A DNA stretch of 35,605 nt from Azolla pinnata (Eukaryota; Streptophyta; Polypodiopsida; Salviniales; Salviniaceae). The notes beneath the pieces were generated by a model. The model ran no database searches. It was not told where the DNA came from and was given only the letters and a program-made list of their open reading frames with translations. The stretch spans positions 123,085-158,689 of the forward strand of contig JBBBWG010011111.1 of NCBI GenBank assembly GCA_037176905.1. Direction: 5' to 3'. The position numbers were made by a program, and so were the translations under genes. Positions 27,840-35,605 of this stretch are shown here, one piece after another; the first letter of the stretch is position 1; every line of letters begins with the position of its first letter.

Positions 27840-28470
27840 ATTTGGCAGCGTTTTCCACAAATTGGGCGATTTCCTTGAAATTTCACCAAAAAAACCCTTT
27901 CCACCACAAGATTCAAATGGGCGATTTCCTTGAAAATTCACAAAAAAGACCCTTTCCACCACAAGATTCTAACGAATGAGAAATTTGGCACAAATGGGCG
28001 ATTTCCTTGAAAATTCACAAAAAAAAATCCTTTCCACCACAAGATTCTAACGAATGAGAAATTTGGCACAAATGGGCGATTTCCTAGAAAATTCACAAAA
28101 AAAAATCCTTTCCACCACAAGATTCTAAAGAATGAGAAATTTGGCAGGGCTTTCCACAAATGGGTGATCTCCTTGAAATTTCACAAAAAAATCCTTTCCA
28201 CCACAAGAATGAGAAATTAGGCAGGGCTTTCCACAAATGGGTGATTTCCCCGAAGTTTCAAAAAATCACAAATATTAGAGACAAGACCTACAAAGACATG
28301 CCTGGTGGAGGTTTTGGGTTTCGGGTTGCTGAGGAATTTGGCAGGGGTTTTCCACAAATGGGTTATGTCCTTGAAATTTCAAAAAGCACAAGATTCTATC
28401 TTCCAAGTATTAGACAAGACCGACAAAGACATGCAGCATGGTGGAGGGTTTTGGGTTTTGGGTTGCTGAG
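27840..28470. repeat. Tandem repeat of about 78 bp
   Basis: About seven units, each containing CACAAATGGGCGATTTCCTT, GAAATTTCACAAAAAA, CCTTTCCACCACAAGATTCT and AATGAGAAATTTGGCA. The central three are nearly identical. The rightmost two are longer and diverged, having gained AGACAAGACCTACAAAGACATG and a GTTTTGGGTTTCGGGTTGCTGAG segment. Confidence 0.9.
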
Positions 28471-28699
28471 CAAGTGTAACAGTTAAGGGCAGTGTGTTCT
28501 TTTTCCGTTAAGAGAGCGCCGATATATGAGGTGTTAAAGAAGACAGTGCTGACAATGCCAGTGGTTTCTTGGGACCTTTGCTTCAATTTGTCTTTTGTTA
28601 AGATGGCGACAACTCGAGCTCGAACGATAGCAAATGCCGAAGAATTACAAGGGCGGCCTCGAGGTAGGAGGTACAATAGCAGGAACAGAAAAACTGGGT

Positions 28700-28707
28700 T
28701 TCTGGAA
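28700..28707 (+). promoter_or_regulatory. Possible heat shock element
   Basis: TTCTGGAA is a tail-to-tail pair of heat shock factor sub-sites (TTCnnGAA), about 110 bases upstream of the small heat shock gene's TATA box. A third sub-site at the right spacing is not seen, so this is a weak element at best. Confidence 0.35.
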
Positions 28708-28816
28708 CAGAGCAAAGCGTAGAATAAAGTGCGGTGGCTTCGGCGAGAAGCAAGAATGGGGAAGAGTGAAGCGGTAAGCAAAGGATAATGCAAAGCGCGA
28801 CGCGAGGAATCAGGCG

Positions 28817-28823
28817 TATAAAT
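28817..28823 (+). promoter_or_regulatory. TATA box of the small heat shock gene
   Basis: TATAAAT in a GC-rich setting. Plant transcription usually starts about 25-35 bases downstream, which would be near 28850. That lies after the upstream ATG at 28838 and leaves a leader of about 85 bases before the ATG at 28934. Confidence 0.6.
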
Positions 28824-28933
28824 GGACAGAGTGGCCGATGGCATCGGCAGCGCTCGAACCAGCAACCGCCGCCGTCGCCATCTCGCGGAAGCTCAAGCAC
28901 CCGATTGCGTTGCATTCTTCTCTTCTCTCCACC

Positions 28934-30018
28934 ATGTCCTTGGCCTCCAACTACGGCAATGTCAACGTGGACTGGTTCGAGGACGACAATGCTCACGTGT
29001 TCAAGCTCGACTTGCCAGGTCTCTCTCTCTCTCTCTCTCGATCCGTCTCTCTGCTCTTGGTCCTCAAGGCTCGATCTTAGGGGGGGAATGATCTGAATGT
29101 TTTCGACCGAGTCACGCAGGCGATCGGATAGCATAGTCTTTTGTTTTCGCGTCTGTATAAAACGATTCATACGAGCCGAGCGACTACAAAAGCTAACTTC
29201 GCAGCAACTCATATTGAGACGTCGCTCAGCATCTCTCCTTTAATGTGTGACATTCTTGTTGTTTGTCCAAACATGCAGCCTATATATATATATATATATA
29301 TGGACTAGCGACAAAGTTTTATTTTGTTAGCTTGACTCCCAGTATCCAACTTCAAAATGTGACAGAGTTGCTAGAAGCCGAAACATTCTTGGCCGCGGAG
29401 TTTGTAACAGCTCACCTGTTTCTGGCCCTTTTGATCTGCGCAGTTGCAATCGAGATATGCAATAGGCACAGCTTGCAATTCGTTAACGCCCTTTTTTGTT
29501 TGTGTTTTGTTTCGGCTGGAAACGCACACGATTTTCGCGCGTTTCTGTTCCCATGGGGTCAGAGCAGCCGCCAGGAATAAGCAGAAGCAGACGTTAATAT
29601 ATCTTTCTTTCTTTCGTTCGTTCGTTCGCTTCATTGATTCGTTCAATCTTTCATTCAATCATTCATTCTTGCTGGTTTGTTCTTTCTCGTCTGTCTGTCT
29701 GTTTGTCTGTCTCTCTGTCTGTCTGTCTGTGTATCTGGGGGGATTCTGGAAGAGGCAGGTCTGAAGGCGACCGATGTGAGGGTGCAAGTCGTGGCGGGCG
29801 ACACGCTGCAGATCGCGGGCGTTCGCAAGGGCGACGAGAACGCGTACGGCAAGTGGCACGTCAAGGAGCGCCCCACGGGCTCCTTCTTCCGCCGCTTCTC
29901 GCTCCCGAGCTTCGTGAGGCCCGACGACATCACCGCGTACGACGAGAACGGCGTCCTCGTCGTCACCGTCCCGAAGAAGAAGCCGCTCCTCAAAACCATC
30001 CCCATCTCGATGCTCTGA
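28934..30018 (+). CDS. Small heat shock protein, possibly peroxisomal
   Basis: Exons are 28934-29018 and 29759-30018; the junction restores the alpha-crystallin strand KLDLPGLKATDV. The protein is 114 aa from this ATG, or 146 aa from an in-frame ATG at 28838. I prefer 28934 because the TATA box at 28817 makes the upstream ATG unlikely to be transcribed, and because its context (CCACCATGT) is good. The alpha-crystallin domain runs from VDWFEDDNAHVFK to ENGVLVVTVPKKK and includes the WHV..ER stretch typical of plant peroxisomal Hsp15.7-like proteins. The C-terminus has the I-x-I motif (IPI) used in oligomer assembly and then ends SML, a known plant PTS1 tripeptide. The role would be ATP-independent holding of unfolding proteins. 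The 740-bp intron is pyrimidine- and repeat-rich. A possible poly(A) signal, AATAAT, lies at 30250. Confidence 0.9.
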
Positions 30019-31061
30019 AGAATAGCAAGCTTCAGGGTTCGATTCCCCTGTTGTTGTTGTTGTCGTCGTCGTCGTCGTCGTCGTTGTTGTTGTTGTTGTT
30101 GTGGTGGTGGTGGTTGTTCTTCTTTGTTCTTTGTTCTCTCCTTCTTGTTGTTGCCCCGCTGAAAAGAACAGAGAAGTTTCGGCTCGGTTACTTGCCCGTT
30201 ACTGCGTTTGCCCGTGAAAACCTCGAGAGGATATGTTTTTTCTTGGTATAATAATGAACTTGTCCTGATCTAGACGCTACTTTGCCATACTGCACTGGCG
30301 CCCCGCCTCTACGCTGCCGTTTTTTTTTCCTTCCTTTTCATCCCTCTCGATGAAACGGCCAAGCCGGCTAAAAACAGTACAAAAACAGCTGTATGAAATC
30401 GAATTCTCCAAGATTGGCATTGAAAGGGAATGGTTTTCGGCTATAATCAGCCCTAAGCTACATATAGTGTGAGTCCAATCACAGAATTTTCTAAGATTGG
30501 CATTGAAAGGGAATGGTTTTCGGCTGTAATTAGCCCTCAACTACATAAAGTGTGAGTGCAATCACAGAATTTTCCAAGACTGGTGGTTTTCGACTACAAT
30601 CACTACCGGAAGTGTGAGCCCAATCACATAATTTTCCAAGACAAGCATTGAAAGGGAATGGTTTTCGGCTATAATCACCCTTAAACTATCTAAAGTGTAA
30701 GCCCAATCACAAAATTTTCCAAAGACTGGCTTTGAAAGGGAATGGTTTTCAACCAGAGTCAGCCCTAAACTATCTAAAGTAAAGTATGGGCTCAATCACA
30801 AGGTTGTAAACCAAATACTGTACTAATAACCATTGAAAAAAAAAAACAAAAAAAATTATGCATGATTTTTTTGTCCACACAACAACAACAACATAAAATT
30901 GACAAGCTTATCAATCAGCTCAATGGTCCATATACATATACATGCAAAGTCAAAACTTAGTAATTACAAACGGAGAAGTCCCCGAAAGCCAGATCGACTA
31001 GTAGTGTTGCAACTTGAGGCGCATACATATCAGGATGGGGATGGGGAGGGGGGGCGTCTGA
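30019..31061. other. Spacer between the sHSP and P450 genes
   Basis: These two genes converge here. The left part holds the small heat shock gene's 3' untranslated region with a TTG/TCG/TGG triplet repeat (about 30047-30112). The middle is an 83-bp tandem array (30401-30800). The remainder is AT-rich, with no gene seen. Confidence 0.6.
30401..30800. repeat. Tandem repeat of 83 bp
   Basis: Five units, each starting AATTTTCCAAGA and containing GGCATTGAAAGGGAATGGTT, TTCGGCTATAATCAGCCCTA and GTGAG.CCAATCACA. Units 1, 2 and 4 are about 83 bases. Unit 3 has lost about 20 bases, and unit 5 has a small insertion. Confidence 0.9.
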
Positions 31062-33189
31062 TCAGAGACCGATTTCCGCCTGTCCTTGCGATTCCTTCTT
31101 GTGGACGCGAACCATGAAGTTGTCCTTTGGGTGGGGGTGTGGAAGATAGACGACCGGTGCATCGAGCGTGACAGGCTCGAACCTGTCAAAACCGAAGGTC
31201 TGAATCAGAACCCCTGCCGCCTGTTATTATGGGCATAACTTTATAGAACCAATTTATAAGGCTAATTTGAATGGCTTAAAGAGTACGATAAGTGGAAAAC
31301 AAATTTGGTTACCGTATAGTTATGGACCAATCCATATGGTCACGAGATAGGTGTGAACATATGTCACTTGTTTTCTCACTTATCCCAACCCTTAAACCAA
31401 TCGAACTAGCATTATGAATCGGTTCCCTGGGGTTTATTACTATGCCCACAAGCCGGGCATCGGATTTTTTTAGGAGCTTTTGGGCCGACTTACTCGTAAC
31501 CCAGAACGGCGTAGTGCATGAACACCGACATCTCCAGCTTCACGAATTCGTTCCCTGGGCACATGTGGGCCCCGGCCCCGAACGGCATGAACATCCCCGG
31601 CTTCGGCGTCATGCTCTTCAAGGTTTTCCCACAATGTTTATCCATCCATTATTAGTTCTGCTCAAACAATCTTTGCGAAAAACCACTTCGACAAAAGATC
31701 AAATGTCTAATGCTGCCGAGCTATTCCAAAGTTTTTTTTTTGCAAACGGAACGGAAAACGTTTGGCCAAGATATTCTTGCGAGTTATCCATCTGTTATAA
31801 TCTTCATTCTTACGGCTATGATATGGATATTTAATGAAAGGATTTTCTTTTCCTCGACGGAATGTTTTCTTATTAGTTATCAGAATGATAACAGATATAT
31901 ATCTTACAAAAACATTTGTCCAAAATGTTCCAAACAAAGTTAGGGCATCTTGACAATGTTATTTAAGATATCAGGAGGTGGAAATAACCACTGTGGTGCT
32001 TGATAATTGCATTTCGAACCGTCATTTCAGATAGTAAACGAGTTTTTCTTTCGGGAAAAAGAAAACGGAAAACAGTTTGAGAAGCATTTCGGACGAATGA
32101 GATCTCATACCTCCCATCTGTCGGGATCGAATCGCATGGGCTCTTTGTACAGTTCCGGGTCGAGATGGACTTGGCGCAGCCACGTCTGAACGTGCCATCC
32201 TTTAGGAATCGTGTACCCTGGTAACAACAGCCAGCACCCACTCCAATCGCCTCATTTCGTTCGATTCATCGAAGTAAAAATTCTAAGAGAAGAAGGGGTG
32301 CAAGCACCGGGGAATCGTACGCAAAAACACGGAGCAGTGTACGGACCATTGAGCTCGACGTCCTCGAGCGACTTGCGGAACACCATGGGCGAGATGTTCA
32401 CGATCCGCAGCGTCTCGTCGATCACCTGACGTTGCCACGGACAAGTTGAAGAAGAAGAAGAGATTAAGAGGAGGAACAACAACAACAACAACAACAACAC
32501 CAACAACGAGGAAGAAGGCATCGTTACTTTTGAAAGTAGTTTCGATAGCAAGGGTTCTCTATGTTCTGATGATGTTGTTCCAATGTATACAATACATCTA
32601 ATAAAACAAATATCCCACAATGAGAATCGCGGGCCACTTACTCGGGACAAATACTTCATTTTCCGGCAATCATCGTACGTCAGCGGCTCGTGCGCTTTCT
32701 TGCTCTTAAGGATCTGCTCCTGTTCTTCCTGGTTTAAAAAAAAAAAAAAAAGGGGAAGTATATACCGCAGCATCGGACCACCCCAAGCCCTAAAAACCAT
32801 AAACCCTAAAACCCAGAACCCCAAAACCCTAAATTTCCATGTGCTGGGGAGTTGTTGAGCTCCTGCACCAGCCACAATGTGACCCGGTTGAAAGGAATGA
32901 CTTGATAGCCCTTCGAAAGGCAAAAGGCTTTTTTTTATAGTGAGGACGCAAGAGGAGCCCGACCTTGACCTTGTCGAAGCACCGCGGGTGGCGCCTGAGG
33001 AAGATGAGGATCCACATGATCGAGTGCGCCGACGACTCGTGCCCCGCGTTGAGGTACATGAGCAGCACGTCGACGATCTCGTCGTCGCTCAGCGCGCGCC
33101 CGTCGTCGTCGCGCGTCGCGATCAGCATCTCCATCGTGTCGTTCCACCGCGTCGCCGTCGCCGTCGTTGTCGATGGCGTCGTTGTCATC

Positions 33190-33221
<32 letters not shown>

Positions 33222-33906
33222 CGACGACGACGACCTGTTGGCAGCCGCCGCCATGAGCCTCCGCCGCTCCGCGACCGCCCGCCCGAGCAGCTGCTCGAGA
33301 ACCCTGCGCGACTGCGATGAAGCGAAAAAACCCGAAAGAAATTAATCAAACAAAACAAAACAAACCAAAAAAAGAGCCTACCGTCTGCATAGATTGTAAC
33401 ATCCGCATTCGCCGAAAATATCTCAAACGTGAATACGTGAATGATTAAATGGGATTACGATTGATAGAAGTATAGCTTTCTATGTTCTTTTTCTTGTTTC
33501 GATTGAAGTGCAGCCTGCTGGCAAGGCAATTGAGCTCGGCGAGGCTGAATCTCGCCCGCCCTCATTTACGACTTTTGTTATATGCTTGTTGTTCTATTAA
33601 TTCAAAGTCATTATCTGTTATTTTGTTTCGAAGAACAGATGGGTTTGTTTCGTATTTCAGAGCATTCTTTCATTGAATCCTGGAACAATAGTTTTTTTTT
33701 TTTTTGACTCGGAATACGAATGCACGAATGTATTCTTGACTAAAATCTGTCACGACCTTGAGCGCGGTGTGGTATGCGGTTCCGGGGAAGTTGATGGCCA
33801 TCGCCCTCACCCCGACGTTAAGATCCTTGTACGCGCGCTCGAGCACGTCGTACCGCTCCCCCTGCTCGAACCCCATGAGAATCTGGGCGATGATATGGAA
33901 CGTGAG
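31062..33906 (-). CDS. Cytochrome P450, CYP88A-like (kaurenoic acid oxidase), 5' end missing
   Basis: Seven 3' exons in transcript order: 33757-33906, 32964-33311, 32642-32728, 32347-32425, 32111-32217, 31494-31615, 31062-31182. They join in frame to 337 C-terminal residues; a full CYP88A has about 490. Motifs in order are GVRAMAINFPGTAYH, the I-helix AGHESS, the K-helix ExxR in VIDETLR, FDPDRW, and the haem loop PFGAGAHMCPGNE with its cysteine ligand. The gene-specific stretches SPMVFRKSLEDVELNG, GYTIPKGW and YLPHPHPKDN are those of ent-kaurenoic acid oxidase. This endoplasmic-reticulum enzyme makes GA12 from ent-kaurenoic acid, a step in gibberellin (and in ferns antheridiogen) synthesis. 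The membrane anchor and first exons lie beyond the window, past an intron of at least 1.7 kb. The exon at 32964-33311 carries a 15-serine run. A different CYP85-clan role is possible. Confidence 0.88.
32440..32510. repeat. GAA/AAC triplet repeat in a P450 intron
   Basis: A short GAA run and an AAC run lie inside the intron between the exons at 32347-32425 and 32642-32728. Confidence 0.8.
33189..33233 (-). repeat. In-frame TCG triplet repeat (15 Ser) in the P450
   Basis: Fifteen serine codons, nearly all TCG with one TCA, lie in the exon upstream of the I-helix. They are followed by a Thr/Pro/Ala stretch (MTTTPSTTTATAT) that also looks slippage-derived. The flanking sequence, RVLEQLLGRAVAERRR before and WNDTMEMLIA after, is normal P450. 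Confidence 0.9.
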
Positions 33907-35605
33907 CTGCATAACATTTCTTATAAGACTTTATGAACCGGTTTTGGCCAAACTTTATCGCCCGTCGATCATTACATAATTAGCTTTAACGATCGGTGAG
34001 TTGCTAAACAGTACCGAAAGAGGCGCAGCGAATGGTTGCACTCAGTAACGTAGAATTAGCGATCAGTAAGTCACTAAACAATTGGTGTTATAGAAGCACA
34101 GTGAAATAGGGCGATGCCCGTAACATAGAATTAGCTTTAACGCGATCAGTAAGTCACTCAGCAATTGGAATTTATAAAAGACCCGTACATACATATTCAT
34201 CTAAATATTCTTCATTCTTTCATGCATATTTGTGTGTATGGAATCAGGTTTAACACGGTGAGTAAGCCACTCAGCAATTGGAATTTATAAAAGGCGCATA
34301 CATGCATATTCATCTATATATTCTTCATTCTTTCATGCATATTTGTGTGTATGGAATCAGGTCTAACATGATCAGTAGTAAGTCACTCAGCAATTGGAAT
34401 TTATAAAAGGCGCATACATGCATATTCATCTAAAGATTCATCATTCTTTCATGCATATTTGTGTGTGCAGAATCAGGTTTGACACGATCAAAAAGTCACT
34501 CAGCAATTGGAATTTATAAAAGGGCCATACATGGCATATTCATCTAAAGATTCATCATTCTTTCATGCATATTTGTGTGTACAGAATCAGGTTTGACACG
34601 ATCAAAAAGTCACTCAGCAATCGGAAGTAGCTTTAACACGGTGAGTAAGCCACTCAGCAATTAGAATTTTTTAAAAGGCACATACATGCGTATTTGTGGG
34701 TATATACATAGAGATGCATATTCGTGTATATATATATATATACACATGTTTGACATATATTCACCTGTAAACGGTCAATGAAGGGTTAATGCATATTCAT
34801 CTAAAGACTCATCATTCTTTCATGTATATTTGTATATATATATATATAACATGTTTGACATATAGTCACCTGTAAACGGTCAATGAAGGGTTAATGCATA
34901 TTCATCTAAAGATTCATCATTCTTTCATGCATATTTGTGGGTATATACATAGATATGTGCATATTCGTCTATATATATATATACACACACACATGTTTGA
35001 CATATATTCACCTGTAAACGGTCAAGGAAGGGTTAATGCATATTCATCTAAAGATTCATCATTCTTTCATGCATATTTGTGGGTATATACACAGATATGT
35101 GCATATTCGTCTATATATATATACACACACACACATGTTTGACATATATTTACCTGTAAATGGTCAGTGAAGGGTTAACGCTTCTTATTCATCTAAATAT
35201 ATTCATCATTCTTTCATGCATATTTGTAGGCCTATACACAAATATATGCATATTCATCTATATATATAAACACACACACACACACATGTTTTCAGACATA
35301 TATTCACCTTTAAACGGTCAATGAAGGGTTTTAAATGCATATTCATCTAAATATATTCATCATTCTTTCATGCATATTTGTAGGCCTATACACAAATATA
35401 TGCATATTCATCTATATAAATAAACACACACACACACACATGTTTTCAGACATATATTCACCTGTAAACGGTCAATGAAGGGTTTTAAATGCATATTCAT
35501 CTAAATATATTCATCATTCTTTCATGCACATTTATAGGCCTATACACAAATATATGCATATTCATCTATATATACACATACACACATGTTTTCAGACATA
35601 TATTC
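33907..35605. other. P450 intron, open at the right edge
   Basis: No exon of the missing P450 N-terminus is visible. After about 240 bases that already contain proto-copies of the repeat (CGATCAGTAAGTCACTAAACAA near 34060), the rest is satellite. The intron continues past the window. Confidence 0.6.
34150..35605. repeat. Composite satellite, two related unit types
   Basis: Type A (34150 to about 34680) has units of about 114 bases marked by GCAATTGGAATTTATAAAAG and GGAATCAGGTTTAACACG. Type B (about 34680 to the edge) has units marked by CACCTGTAAACGGTCAATGA and GGGTTAATGCATATTCATCT, with CA/TA dinucleotide runs. Both share GATTCATCATTCTTTCATGC and ATATTTGTG. Type B markers fall at 34783, 34888, 35030, 35172, 35326 and 35480. 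Spacing is therefore 105, 142, 142, 154 and 154 bases. Confidence 0.92.

Larger units (their letters stand above)
27475..28816. other. Divergent spacer between the PPR and sHSP genes
   Basis: No gene is supported. This region lies upstream of both neighbours, so it should contain both promoters. Its middle is a tandem array of roughly 78-bp units (27840-28470). The part nearest the small heat shock gene, 28470-28816, is unique sequence. Confidence 0.55.

Noticed and set aside
32760..32835. CCCTAAA/AAACCCTA cluster as a telomere fragment
   Set aside because: The copies are irregular and mixed with other sequence inside a P450 intron. They look like scattered telo-box-like motifs, not an array.
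34150..35605. Possible LTR or other transposon at the right edge
   Set aside because: Periodic units explain all of it. No terminal repeats, primer-binding site or polymerase/integrase motifs are seen.

Overview
This is nuclear DNA from a land plant, and I infer a fern. Genes are spliced with GT-AG introns and separated by AT-rich, repeat-rich spacers. The gene set is plant-type: an ECT m6A reader, a mitochondrial NAD-malic enzyme, a PLS-class PPR protein, a peroxisomal-type small heat shock protein and a CYP88-like gibberellin P450. The intronless, GC-rich PPR gene, with near-identical P-L-S triplets and a 'KQIHDEI' style, looks like those of leptosporangiate ferns such as Ceratopteris or Adiantum. 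The species cannot be fixed from sequence alone. There is no prokaryotic, plastid or viral gene content, no tRNA or rRNA, and no intact transposon that I can see.

Layout, left to right: (1) a + strand YTH-domain (ECT) gene, 229-4396, seven coding exons, 555 aa. (2) A 5 kb spacer, 4397-9579, crowded with microsatellites. (3) A + strand gene, 9580-about 13927, for an unrecognised MGTC-starting protein, probably lipid-anchored, loaded with homopolymeric Ser, Asp, Pro, Asn and His runs. (4) A 2.9 kb convergent spacer. (5) A - strand NAD-dependent malic enzyme, 16785-23576, 19 exons, 613 aa, with every catalytic and cofactor residue visible. (6) A 29-bp minisatellite of about 29 units directly upstream of that gene. 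(7) A - strand PPR gene, 25162-27474, single exon. (8) A tandem-repeat spacer. (9) A + strand two-exon small heat shock protein, about 28934-30018, ending in a possible peroxisomal signal. (10) A second tandem-repeat spacer. (11) The 3' seven exons of a - strand CYP88A-like ent-kaurenoic acid oxidase, 31062-33906. Its 5' exons lie beyond the right edge, past an intron made largely of a composite satellite.

The genes do not form a pathway or operon; they are independent housekeeping and regulatory loci. The theme linking them is repeat expansion. Triplet repeats enter coding sequence (gene 2 and the P450), minisatellites fill introns and flanks, and gene 2 contains an in-frame 420-nt segment with intron-like borders that encloses its His and Asp runs. 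I found no convincing new multi-gene system. The best leads are that intron-like segment, the 29-bp array, the small heat shock protein's C-terminus, and the repeats that carry donor-like sites in the ECT gene.
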